This document shows, piece after piece, positions 1 through 6,189 of a stretch of 9,349 nucleotides of DNA (the stretch's first letter is position 1; each line of letters opens with the position of its first letter). The notes under the pieces were generated by a model. That model ran no database searches, was not told the origin of the DNA, and saw nothing but the letters and a program-made list of their open reading frames with translations. A program made the translations under genes and the position numbers. This DNA comes from Sulfurimonas sp. (GTDB lineage: Bacteria; Campylobacterota; Campylobacteria; Campylobacterales; Sulfurimonadaceae), in contig DTVI01000090.1 in the NCBI GenBank assembly GCA_012963655.1, positions 1 to 9,349 of the forward strand, given 5' to 3'.

Positions 1-131
1 AGAAATAAAAAGATTATCTTAACTTTAAAAGACGGTTACACCCAAGGAGAGGTTGGAAGACACTAAATGTTATCAGTGGTTTAATTTCTCAGATTAGTAA
101 GAGCTATAAATTAAATACCTGCCCCCTATAA
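1..131 (+). pseudogene. Remnant of a helix-turn-helix protein tail, possibly a Y1 (IS200/REP-associated) transposase
   Basis: Frame 1 from the left edge reads KKIILTLKDGYTQGEVGRH and then stops (TAA at 64-66). Restoring one T after the CAC codon at 61-63 lets it continue as LNVISGLISQISKSYKLNT and end at a TAA at 129-131. The joined peptide has the pattern of a C-terminal helix-turn-helix: GYTQGEVGRHLN as the first helix and turn, and SGLISQISKSYK as the recognition helix. Tails like this occur on Y1-type single-strand transposases, and that is my best guess. A resolvase or other HTH regulator tail is possible. The 5' part lies outside the window. The frameshift is visible; the family is inferred. 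Confidence 0.4.
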
Positions 132-195
132 CTCTATAACTTTAAGAATAAATGCATATTACATAGGCAGTGTGTAATTACCTAAAGTGAAATAT

Positions 196-494
196 ATGTA
201 TTATGATCTTTTGATAGCAGCACAAGAGGAACAATCATATTAGAACTGATAGATACTGATGATAGTTTAGTTATTGAAGTGAAAAATGTACCCGTGTTTG
301 AGCAAAAGAGTTATACAAATGGATATGCGAAAATAAAAATGTTCCTAGCAATATATTCTTAGCTTGGGTGAAAGAAGATATTCAATATAGAACAAAGACT
401 TTTAAATCAAATAACTTTGGATACTAATACAGGTCAACTTATAAGTACAAAAAAAGGGGTCAGGCAACAGCTACACCTAAATTTAGCTATTTAA
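196..494 (+). pseudogene. Decayed gene of unknown family with several frameshifts
   Basis: Coding-like peptide runs through three reading-frame segments. From about 207 it reads TIILELIDTDDSLVIEVKNV and on through PVFEQKSYTNGYAKI until a TAG at 360-362. A second frame from about 338 reads NVPSNIFLAWVKEDIQYRT up to a TAA near 425. From 417 the first frame resumes with LDTNTGQLISTKKGVRQQ and ends at TAA 492-494. The last two shifts therefore compensate each other. The shift near 338 lies in a run of As. A possible start is the ATG at 196 (MYYDLLIAAQEE), which needs a further shift near 230. I do not recognise the family. The end lies 13 bp from the 3' end of tRNA-Arg(CCU), as expected for the remains of an element inserted at that tRNA. 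Confidence 0.45.
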
Positions 495-507
495 AAGTAG
501 AAAATAT

Positions 508-583
508 TGGTCTCCCTACATGGACTCGAACCATGAGCTATCCCTTAGGAGGGGACTGCTTTATCCAGTTAAGCGATAAGGAG
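508..583 (-). tRNA. tRNA-Arg (anticodon CCU)
   Basis: A full 76-nt cloverleaf reads on the minus strand. The acceptor stem CUCCUUA/UAGGGAG has one U-G pair, and the D stem is GCUU/AAGC with GG in its loop. The anticodon stem GUCCC/GGGAU closes a CUCCUAA loop, with CCU at plus-strand 547-549. The T stem is CAUGG/CCAUG with a UUCGAGU loop. Discriminator A73 is followed by an encoded CCA at 508-510. It reads AGG arginine codons. The first base pair is C1-G72 rather than the usual G1-C72. tRNA-Arg(CCU) genes are frequent targets of tyrosine integrases, and the decayed genes on its 3' side fit that. No hairpin with a T-run is seen just downstream. Confidence 0.95.
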
Positions 584-618
584 TTATTGCATATTACAAG
601 AAAGTCAAACAGCACTTA

Positions 619-778
619 CTAGTCAGTGCCGTTAAGAGCATATTTTTCTAAAATCATTTTAAGAGGCAAACAGCCACGCGAGCTCAAATGCTTTATGAAG
701 TTACTTAGTTCCTAGTCAAGCGACATCTGTCCTTGTAGGTTCATTGGGTAAATCAAAGTCGGTAAATACAAATTACAT
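619..778 (-). pseudogene. Decayed gene fragment of unknown family between the two tRNA genes
   Basis: On the minus strand one frame from 711 down to a stop at 619-621 reads ELSNFIKHLSSRGCLPLKMI and then LEKYALNGTD. It is closed upstream by an in-frame TAG (plus-strand 712-714). Just upstream another frame reads FVFTDFDLPNEPTRTDVA, stopping at about 718. The two pieces look like one broken gene with a frameshift or nonsense change near 712-720. There is no start codon with a ribosome-binding site and no intact domain. I do not recognise the family. Its place between two tRNA-Arg genes suggests an insert that has been eroding. Confidence 0.35.
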
Positions 779-853
779 ATTTAGTATCGTACTTATTAAA
801 AAAATTGTTAAGAATTAAAGTGTGTGGGAATTAAATCTTGAAGTCTCTGTAAA

Positions 854-930
854 TGGTGCGCTCGACAGGATTCGAACCTGTGACCGCCGGTACCGCAAAC
901 CGGTGCTCTATCCAGCTGAGCTACGAACGC
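854..930 (-). tRNA. tRNA-Arg (anticodon GCG)
   Basis: A complete 77-nt cloverleaf reads on the minus strand. The acceptor stem is GCGUUCG/CGAGCGC with one U-G pair. The D stem is GCUC/GAGC with AGCUGGAUA in the loop. The anticodon stem CCGGU/ACCGG encloses UUGCGGU, giving anticodon GCG (plus-strand 894-896), followed by G37. The T arm is ACAGG/CCUGU with a UUCGAAU loop, and A73 plus CCA are encoded. It should read CGC and CGU. Most bacteria read CGU/CGC/CGA with an ACG anticodon edited to inosine, so a genomic G34 is worth noting. The gene lies 64 bp after the last gene of the long minus-strand run but has its own likely -10 box. Confidence 0.95.
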
Positions 931-952
931 ACATCTCATTTAAGAGGTTGAA

Positions 953-958
953 ATTATA
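953..958 (-). promoter_or_regulatory. Likely -10 box for tRNA-Arg(GCG)
   Basis: The minus strand carries a perfect TATAAT 22 bp upstream of the mature tRNA 5' end, which would start transcription about 16 nt before the tRNA. The region 17-20 bp further upstream (TTCAAGGTA) is only a weak -35 match. The element lies in the gap after the stop at 995, so the tRNA need not depend on read-through from the upstream genes. Confidence 0.5.
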
Positions 959-994
959 GCGGTATTAACTTAGAGTACCTTGAAGTCATCTAGC

Positions 995-1498
995 TTATTG
1001 CATTTTAGAGATTTTAAGTGCAAATTCTACTTCACCTTTTGAAAGGGCAAGCTCTTTTGCTATTGTTTCTTCATCCATGCCTTGTTTATACAAGGAAATG
1101 ATTTTCTGATCATCTAAACCTGTTAAACTCTTAGGCATAAGCATAGACTTTAATCCATCTTCTACATGTTCTAAGCGTGATTCTATATGAATTTTAAAAT
1201 GAGAAAAAGCAGATTGAACCTCAGTTAAGCTATGGGCTATTGGTTCTGCCATAGAAGCTAATTCCATCTCTAATTTTTGATCTATTTCTTTTGATGATTT
1301 TGCAGGTATGTTGTTTTTTAAGGAAAGATTGATTTCTTCGACCTTTCTCTCAAGAGCATACATCTGCTTATTGAAGTTATCCATAGTGTTGGCTAAGAAG
1401 CGTATCTGTCTTGAATTTTCACTGTCTCTCATATAAGAATAAGCCAAAGAAATTAAAAATATTATCCCAAAGGCTAAAAGTATTAATTCAATATTCAT
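995..1498 (-). CDS. Membrane-anchored coiled-coil protein with C-terminal HTH-like segment (DUF6115-like)
   Basis: A 167-residue protein of unknown function. Residues about 3-22 form one hydrophobic helix, so it is probably a single-pass protein with most of its mass in the cytoplasm. Residues about 28-120 are charged and helical with coiled-coil character, broken by a short AKSSKE linker near 66-71. Residues 128-164 (DDQKIISLYKQGMDEETIAK and onward to ALSKGEVEFALKI) look like a helix-turn-helix. This layout resembles small conserved proteins filed as DUF6115; that is recalled, not checked. Its ATG shares ATGA with the stop of the preceding gene, and AAAGGGA sits just upstream, so translational coupling is likely. 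It is the last protein gene of the minus-strand run. Confidence 0.75.
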   Translation of the reverse strand: MNIELILLAFGIIFLISLAYSYMRDSENSRQIRFLANTMDNFNKQMYALERKVEEINLSLKNNIPAKSSKEIDQKLEMELASMAEPIAHSLTEVQSAFSHFKIHIESRLEHVEDGLKSMLMPKSLTGLDDQKIISLYKQGMDEETIAKELALSKGEVEFALKISKMQ

Positions 1499-2010
1499 TC
1501 ATTTCCCTTTAGTTCACGTATCATAACTCTTTCTCTAGCCGTCACATAAGCACCCCACTCTTTTTCATCTCTGTCATGAATCTTTTCGAGTTTTGCTAAG
1601 TGTGAGTCTATGGCCTTAAAAAAAACACCAATTTCCCTTTGAGGATAGGTTGGCATAGTAATACGAGCATAATAATGCTCATCTTTGTCTAAGTCACCTT
1701 CTTTAAGTTGAAAATAACCAAAGCCTATACTGTCTATATGAGCACTTGAACTTAAGCCAATTCTAGGTGATTTTTCATTTTTGATTAGACCCTCAAGTTT
1801 ATCTATTTTTCTATGAAGCTCAATCAAAAGTTTTAAGGCCACAGGATCACTCTCACTAGTTTCACCCTTTGCCTTTGCGAGTTTAAGCCATTGCCCAATA
1901 GCATCATCATCTGCCTCACTAAGACTATGATATTCTCTTTCATGTAGCTCAGCATTGGCTATATCATACACTAAGGAGATAGGAGCTTTTACTAAACGGG
2001 GTGTACTCAT
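1495..2010 (-). CDS. Conserved hypothetical protein, possibly PilZ-like in its C-terminal half
   Basis: A 171-residue soluble protein with no signal peptide or membrane helix. The N-terminal half (about 1-80) is acidic and helical, with a possible short coiled coil at 57-78. The second half (about 83-165) seems beta-rich: a SPRIGLSSSAHIDSIGFGYF stretch, then YYARITMPTYPQREIGVFFK, then a helical tail with DEKEWGAYVTARERVMIREL. That order, and the final helix with paired acidic and basic residues, recall degenerate PilZ domains. I see no RxxxR plus D/NxSxxG pair for canonical c-di-GMP binding, so the assignment is weak. Its ATG overlaps the mqnP stop by one base (TAATG), and its own stop overlaps the next gene's start. 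The three genes are therefore almost surely one transcription unit. Confidence 0.72.
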   Translation of the reverse strand: MSTPRLVKAPISLVYDIANAELHEREYHSLSEADDDAIGQWLKLAKAKGETSESDPVALKLLIELHRKIDKLEGLIKNEKSPRIGLSSSAHIDSIGFGYFQLKEGDLDKDEHYYARITMPTYPQREIGVFFKAIDSHLAKLEKIHDRDEKEWGAYVTARERVMIRELKGNE

Positions 2011-2870
2011 TATATAAGGGCCTTGTCAAGAATTATTAAAATAATAAATATAATACCCAAATATCCATTAATGGTAAAAAATGCCTTATCAATTTTACTA
2101 AAATCCTTATTCACTAAATAATGTTCATACCCTAGCATTAGTGCGGAAAAAACTACCGCAATATAAGCAAAAGCATTTAAGCCTGCTTGTGTGATAAATA
2201 AATACCAAAATATAATAGTTAAGAGGTGAAAAAATTGAGCTATTTTAAAGGTATTTTTAGCGCCAAACCGTGAGGGAATGGAGTGAAGACCTTCTTCCTT
2301 ATCAAAGGCAATATCTTGCAAAGAGTATAAGAGGTCAAAGCCTGCTACCCAAAATAAAACACCTAAAGATAAAAAGATAGACCATAAAGGGATAGAAGCT
2401 TGTACAGCTACTACACCTGCTATAGGAGCAAGTCCTAAGGATAAACCAAGAATGATATGTGCCAGTGCTGAAAAACGCTTAAAATAAGAGTAAGAACCCA
2501 AGACCATCAAGATAGGTACTGATAAGTAAAAAGCAAGGGAGTTTACAAAATAAGCAATAATAATAAAACCCAAGGCATTAAGTACCGTAAAGACTAATAT
2601 AGAATTAGCTGAAATACGACCATCTACACTTGGTCTTGATGCTGTTCTTGGATTTTTAGCATCTATGTCTCTGTCTGCATAGCGGTTTAAACCCATAGCA
2701 AAGTTTCTTGCTGTTACAGCGGCCAAAGCACCTAAAAGAAGTAACTTCCAACCAAACCAACCATCTGCTGCAACGATCATAGCTATAAAGATAAAGGGAA
2801 GGGAAAAAATAGAGTGTTGGAACATTACCAACTCATTAAAGTTTTTGAGAAAAGAAACAAATTTATTCAA
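2010..2870 (-). CDS. mqnP: Menaquinone biosynthesis prenyltransferase MqnP (UbiA family)
   Basis: An integral membrane prenyltransferase of the UbiA superfamily, expected to attach a polyprenyl chain to the dihydroxynaphthoate-type intermediate of the futalosine menaquinone pathway. The first Mg-diphosphate motif is NRYADRDID at 62-70 (N62, D66, D70), followed by NPRTASRP. The second is DLLYSLQDIAFD at 179-190 (D179, D186, D190). The rest is hydrophobic, with about eight or nine membrane helices. The 286-residue length is normal. The start is TTG: AGGA lies 6 nt upstream and an in-frame TAG lies two codons upstream, so no longer start exists. UbiA (4-hydroxybenzoate transferase) is the alternative; MqnP is preferred for its sequence style and the apparent lineage. 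It is preceded by a 62-bp gap after the hydrolase gene. Confidence 0.88.
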   Translation of the reverse strand: MNKFVSFLKNFNELVMFQHSIFSLPFIFIAMIVAADGWFGWKLLLLGALAAVTARNFAMGLNRYADRDIDAKNPRTASRPSVDGRISANSILVFTVLNALGFIIIAYFVNSLAFYLSVPILMVLGSYSYFKRFSALAHIILGLSLGLAPIAGVVAVQASIPLWSIFLSLGVLFWVAGFDLLYSLQDIAFDKEEGLHSIPSRFGAKNTFKIAQFFHLLTIIFWYLFITQAGLNAFAYIAVVFSALMLGYEHYLVNKDFSKIDKAFFTINGYLGIIFIILIILDKALI

Positions 2871-2876
2871 GATCTA

Positions 2877-2880
2877 TCCT
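2877..2880 (-). promoter_or_regulatory. Ribosome-binding site fixing the TTG start of mqnP
   Basis: The minus strand reads AGGATAGATCTTG: an AGGA core six bases before TTG. The TAG within this stretch (plus-strand 2874-2876) is in frame and excludes any upstream start. The next in-frame ATG is codon 16, which would remove the amphipathic N-terminal segment. Confidence 0.65.
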
Positions 2881-2932
2881 AAAAGAAAAATTTTTGAGAT
2901 AATAACATCCTTGAGCTTTAGAGCTTACTCTT

Positions 2933-3793
2933 TTATTCATAAATTTTCAAACTTGAATAATTCGGCTTATAATAATCTTTCCCTTCTTTCAAAAAAACAA
3001 GAAAGTCTTTTTGAACAGACTTATTATCAAAACATTGAATATGTCTGGCATTTTTAACTATCCATAATTCTCGAGGAGAAGTTGCTAGTTCAAATAAGTT
3101 CCATGAGGCATTAACAGAGACCGTTGTATATAGAGATCCATGCACAAAAAGAAGAGGTTTTCCTAAGTTTTGCACCTTATCTTGTGAGTCATACTCATCA
3201 CTTAAACTTAGGCTAGCAATCCATTGAAAGGGCCAGGTGAACCAAATAGCATTCATCTTCTCTTTGACAATATGAGAAAACCCCATAAATGTTGAGTCAA
3301 TTACAAGGGCTTTAATCTTTGCGTTATTTCTATGTTCTACCGCATTTAACAACATGGTTCCCCCTAATGACTGGCCAATGGCTACATAAGGTTTTTCATA
3401 AACATCGTCCACATAATTTAAAGCGGCTTTTGTATCTTCAATACTCCCCTCAATAGAGCTTTTTCCTTCAGACTTACCATATCCTCTATAATCAAAGATA
3501 AAGACCTCATATCCTTGGTCTATAAGCCACAACCATCCTTGAAAATGTGAAGAAAGATTTTGAGCATTTCCATGGGCAACAAAAACTAGGCCCTTTCTCT
3601 TACCTGAGGGATAAATACGCCAAGCATGTAAGGATGTTTTGTCTTTAGAATTAAAATAAATATCATCATATTTCAATTCATAAAACGCGGGTGTTCTATA
3701 AACGACTTGGTCTGGCTGAAAAAAATGTGAGGCACAACCTTGAAAAAACATAAGAAGAATAAGGGGGATAAGTCTTTTAAACTTAAGTAACAT
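2933..3793 (-). CDS. Alpha/beta hydrolase, probable lipoprotein (BEM46/YfhR-like)
   Basis: A 286-residue serine hydrolase-fold protein. Residues 5-20 form a signal peptide ending in FFQGC, a loose lipobox with C20 as the acylation site, so it is probably tethered to an envelope membrane facing the periplasm. Fold marks in order: oxyanion-region HGN at 74-76, DYRGYGKSEG at 101-110, nucleophile elbow GQSLGG with S142, and catalytic H251 in NARHIQCF. The usual acid, expected as HGxxD after strand seven, is absent: the sequence is HGSLYTT, with Y222 in the Asp position. D166 (ALVIDS) might serve instead. Its ATG lies inside the end of the DUF2628-like gene (11-bp overlap). Substrate unknown; an esterase/thioesterase-like role is only family-based. 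Confidence 0.82.
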   Translation of the reverse strand: MLLKFKRLIPLILLMFFQGCASHFFQPDQVVYRTPAFYELKYDDIYFNSKDKTSLHAWRIYPSGKRKGLVFVAHGNAQNLSSHFQGWLWLIDQGYEVFIFDYRGYGKSEGKSSIEGSIEDTKAALNYVDDVYEKPYVAIGQSLGGTMLLNAVEHRNNAKIKALVIDSTFMGFSHIVKEKMNAIWFTWPFQWIASLSLSDEYDSQDKVQNLGKPLLFVHGSLYTTVSVNASWNLFELATSPRELWIVKNARHIQCFDNKSVQKDFLVFLKEGKDYYKPNYSSLKIYE

Positions 3794-4310
3794 TAAACAG
3801 AACCGTTAAAATAATGCCTAAAAAAGTCAAACTAAAACCTATCATAAAGATAGCAGAACCCCAGAAAAAAAGTTGCGCCAAAATACCCACAACAATGGCC
3901 CATTCATTTGTCCCACCCAAGGCTTGCATCATTTCTAAATTCTTGTTTTCATCTTCAAGATTAGCTTCTTGTATTTCGAGGTATTTCTCTTTATAGGTTT
4001 TATACACAAAATACGTAGAATACCCTCCTGATAAAATCCATAATATCATCCATCCAAAAGGAATAAACCATCCTATGATTAACAGTCCAGATAATACAGC
4101 GGCAGCGGTATAAGACTTTCTATATAAAAGAAAAAATACTGAACCAAAAAATGCCCACCATGACCAATGCCATTTTCCAAGATCAATACCATTTAGATTA
4201 AAACTTTTAAAAGCATTTACATACCATTGCGTCACCTCAGGCTTGTTTATATATGCTTCAATCATTTTATAATCAGTGTCTGCTATTTCTTCATATTTAT
4301 TATGTAACAT
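3783..4310 (-). CDS. DUF2628-like membrane protein
   Basis: A 175-residue membrane protein. A soluble N-terminal 45 residues precede the aromatic, basic segment WHWSWWAFFGSVFFLLYRKS (47-66). This W-WAFFG-F-LLYRK-Y pattern is typical of DUF2628 proteins, whose function is unknown. Hydrophobic helices cover about 51-63, 68-82, 84-103 and 138-172, with a charged cytoplasmic stretch at 104-130 (YKEKYLEIQEANLEDENK). It starts 6 bp after the stop of the upstream membrane-protein gene and overlaps the hydrolase gene by 11 bp in another frame, so the three are probably co-transcribed. No clear Shine-Dalgarno is seen, which suits coupling to the gene before it. Confidence 0.78.
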   Translation of the reverse strand: MLHNKYEEIADTDYKMIEAYINKPEVTQWYVNAFKSFNLNGIDLGKWHWSWWAFFGSVFFLLYRKSYTAAAVLSGLLIIGWFIPFGWMILWILSGGYSTYFVYKTYKEKYLEIQEANLEDENKNLEMMQALGGTNEWAIVVGILAQLFFWGSAIFMIGFSLTFLGIILTVLFNVT

Positions 4311-4316
4311 TAAGGA

Positions 4317-5117
4317 TTATGCTTCTTCATTTTCTTCAAAGTCATTTAACACGATTTCTCTTGAAAGCACGGCCGTTGTACTTGTATATAAAAGAAATAA
4401 ATATACCACCAAAAAACCAAGTGGTATCAAGACTATGGTCATAAAAGAAAACATCACTATAATCATCATTCCTATCGCACTGAGATGAAGCATACTAACC
4501 ATTAAAAAATATTGCACATTAAAAGATGCCTTCCAAGTAGAGGGCGAAAACATAGTAAAAATAGAAGAAAAGGCTTCCCCGAAATTATTTGAGGTGTAAA
4601 CCTTTCCTAGTACTAAAGGATAGATATAAGCAAAAGACATAATCGAAAATATAAAGATCAGACCTACTATCCCAATATTTAGAAAAATTGCCATTTGTTG
4701 TTCGGGTGATAGACTCTGATCATTAAGATTGCTTAAGGTTTCAAGTCCAATGCTAAAGCTAAGAACTGTAAATATAAGTACTAACATTATGATTTGAACT
4801 ACGACAAAACCTAAGAAGCCTCCTGAGGCAATACTTAAGTGTTTACTTAGGAGTTCTTTCAGCTTTGTTGCTGCAACCTTTTGTTGAAATTCTTCATCAC
4901 TTTGTGAAGAAATTAAGGTCTTGGCTACATAAGTTTGAACCGAAAAAAGAGAAATACCTGCAACAATAGATATCACTAAACCTAAGATAGGAATAATCGA
5001 TAAAGCATATAAACCAAAAATGATGCCCATGGCTAAAAACGAGGTGAGTTTATTATAAGTAAAAAACTTCCAAGCTAATACGTAGGCTTGTTTAACATAC
5101 CTAGGTGAAATTTTCAT
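4317..5117 (-). CDS. Polytopic inner-membrane protein of unknown function
   Basis: A 266-residue protein that I cannot assign to a family with confidence. It has about six hydrophobic segments: roughly 26-44, 46-65, 100-124, 145-170, 203-224 and 226-248. A charged loop lies at 72-94 (SDEEFQQKVAATKLKELLSK) and the tail is acidic (NDFEENEEA). The N-terminal SPRYVKQAYVLAWKFFTYNK is amphipathic, and repeated small residues (G30-G35, GG at 99-100) suggest helix packing. The overall style resembles DUF4013-type or other glycine-rich helical bundle proteins. ATG 5117 is supported by AAAGGA five bases upstream. It is the first gene of the minus-strand run and is divergent from miaA. Confidence 0.72.
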   Translation of the reverse strand: MKISPRYVKQAYVLAWKFFTYNKLTSFLAMGIIFGLYALSIIPILGLVISIVAGISLFSVQTYVAKTLISSQSDEEFQQKVAATKLKELLSKHLSIASGGFLGFVVVQIIMLVLIFTVLSFSIGLETLSNLNDQSLSPEQQMAIFLNIGIVGLIFIFSIMSFAYIYPLVLGKVYTSNNFGEAFSSIFTMFSPSTWKASFNVQYFLMVSMLHLSAIGMMIIVMFSFMTIVLIPLGFLVVYLFLLYTSTTAVLSREIVLNDFEENEEA

Positions 5118-5180
5118 TAGATTCCTTTGTTTATATAAAATTATTAGACATAGTATATAATCAAAAACTTTAGATAAAAT
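5118..5180. promoter_or_regulatory. Divergent promoter region between the minus-strand run and miaA
   Basis: This 63-bp, very AT-rich gap must hold the promoters of both directions. On the plus strand a perfect TATAAT at 5156-5161 would start miaA transcription about 12 nt before its ATG. On the minus strand TATACT (plus-strand 5152-5157) overlaps it, leaving a leader of about 30 nt before the ATG at 5117. No convincing -35 is seen for either, as is common in this group. If both -10 boxes are used, the two polymerases would compete for overlapping DNA. Confidence 0.45.
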
Positions 5181-6077
5181 ATGTTTATGAAAGAAATCTC
5201 CCTCATTGGACCCACTGCCTCAGGTAAAAGCGATCTTGCCCTTAGACTTGCTCAAGAAAACAATGCTTATATATTGTCTCTTGATTCACTTTCTATTTAT
5301 AAAGAGATAGATATAGCTTCTGCTAAGCCGTCTAAAGAGGAACTATCTAAAATAAAACATTTTGGTGTGAACCTGATTTATCCTAATGAAGAATTTTCTG
5401 TGGGTACCTTTATAAAAGAATATCTTAAACTCAAAGAACTTTGTGAAAAAGAAGATAAGAACCTTATTATCGTAGGAGGAAGTTCTTTTTATTTACGCAC
5501 CTTAGTTCAGGGGCTTTCTCCTATACCTGAGTATTCACAAGAAAATATACTAAAGGTTAAAGACTTACTTCAAGATCTATCTTCAGCATATGAACTTCTT
5601 CTAAAGGTTGATCCTGAGTATATGAAAGCCATAAAAGATAATGATAGGTACCGCATAGAAAAGATGCTACTTATATATGTTCAAACAGGTCTAAGTCCTA
5701 GTCAATATTTTGAACAAAATCCGCCAAAGCCTCTTATAAATAATATGCCTATTTATGAGATTGATGTTGACAGAAATACATTAAAAGAGCGTATTAAACT
5801 AAGAACTCAAAAAATGTTAGAGATGGGATTAGTGGATGAAGTCTGTAATTTAGAACATAAATACACACGCTTACCTAATGCATTAAAGGCTATAGGTATT
5901 TTAGAGGTTTATGAATACCTTGATGGAAGACTCAGCCTAGAGCAAATGAAAGAAGAAATTATTATACACACAGGCCAACTTGCTAAAAGACAACAAACCT
6001 TTAATAAGGGACAGTTTCCTTCCCGATCACTCTTAGATATTGAGGCTATATATAAAGAAGCCAGTAACTTTTTTTAA
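5181..6077 (+). CDS. miaA: tRNA dimethylallyltransferase MiaA
   Basis: Transfers a dimethylallyl group from DMAPP to N6 of A37 in tRNAs that read UNN codons, the first step toward ms2i6A. The P-loop GPTASGKS is at 10-17. The DSLSIYKEIDIASAKP segment at 35-50 carries the catalytic Asp (D35) and matches the MiaA signature in the form seen in epsilonproteobacteria. The DMAPP/tRNA-binding stretch GGSSFYLRTL is at 99-108. The C-terminal QLAKRQQTFNKGQ near 267-279 is the RQ.TW-like motif, with F replacing the usual W. The 298-residue length is normal. A second ATG two codons in (5187) gives the common MKEISLIG start; neither site has a strong Shine-Dalgarno. It converges on the DASS gene. Confidence 0.95.
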   Translation: MFMKEISLIGPTASGKSDLALRLAQENNAYILSLDSLSIYKEIDIASAKPSKEELSKIKHFGVNLIYPNEEFSVGTFIKEYLKLKELCEKEDKNLIIVGGSSFYLRTLVQGLSPIPEYSQENILKVKDLLQDLSSAYELLLKVDPEYMKAIKDNDRYRIEKMLLIYVQTGLSPSQYFEQNPPKPLINNMPIYEIDVDRNTLKERIKLRTQKMLEMGLVDEVCNLEHKYTRLPNALKAIGILEVYEYLDGRLSLEQMKEEIIIHTGQLAKRQQTFNKGQFPSRSLLDIEAIYKEASNFF

Positions 6078-6189
6078 AACTACATTCCTGATGCTTTAGG
6101 CTAAGACAACAAATAAGATAAGTCTGTACAACACCTATACCTCCCTTGTTTTTATCTTAGTTTTCATCTAAAATATAACGAACACCTAG
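6078..6189. other. Convergent intergenic region between miaA and the DASS symporter gene
   Basis: These 112 bp separate two convergent genes and should hold their terminators. The best inverted repeat is TAAGATAA at 6114-6121 against TTATCTTA at 6152-6159. The 8-bp arms are AT-only apart from one G-C pair, with a 30-base spacer, so it is not a convincing intrinsic terminator. No GC-rich hairpin with a T-run is present. Confidence 0.4.

Noticed and set aside
449..464. AAAAAAAGGGGTCAGG as a possible inverted partner of CCTGCCCCC at 118-126, marking ends of a Y1-type element
   Set aside because: The GGGGTCAGG falls inside the coding-like tail of the pseudogene (KKGVRQ) and the match is short and imperfect, so chance is likely.
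2890..2932. Repeated AAGCTC units between the hydrolase and mqnP as a hairpin or processing site
   Set aside because: The two copies are a short direct repeat with only a 4-bp self-complementary core; no stable stem.
2845..3057. A 70-codon plus-strand open frame across the gap between mqnP and the hydrolase gene
   Set aside because: It runs antisense into both well-supported genes, has no ribosome-binding site, and has no recognisable domain.
3814..4488. Three short plus-strand open frames opposite the DUF2628-like gene and the polytopic membrane-protein gene
   Set aside because: They are antisense to clearly coding minus-strand genes and show low-complexity, unstructured peptide.
6114..6159. 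TAAGATAA / TTATCTTA as a bidirectional terminator between miaA and the DASS gene
   Set aside because: The arms are almost entirely A/T with a 30-base spacer and no T-run, giving too weak a stem.
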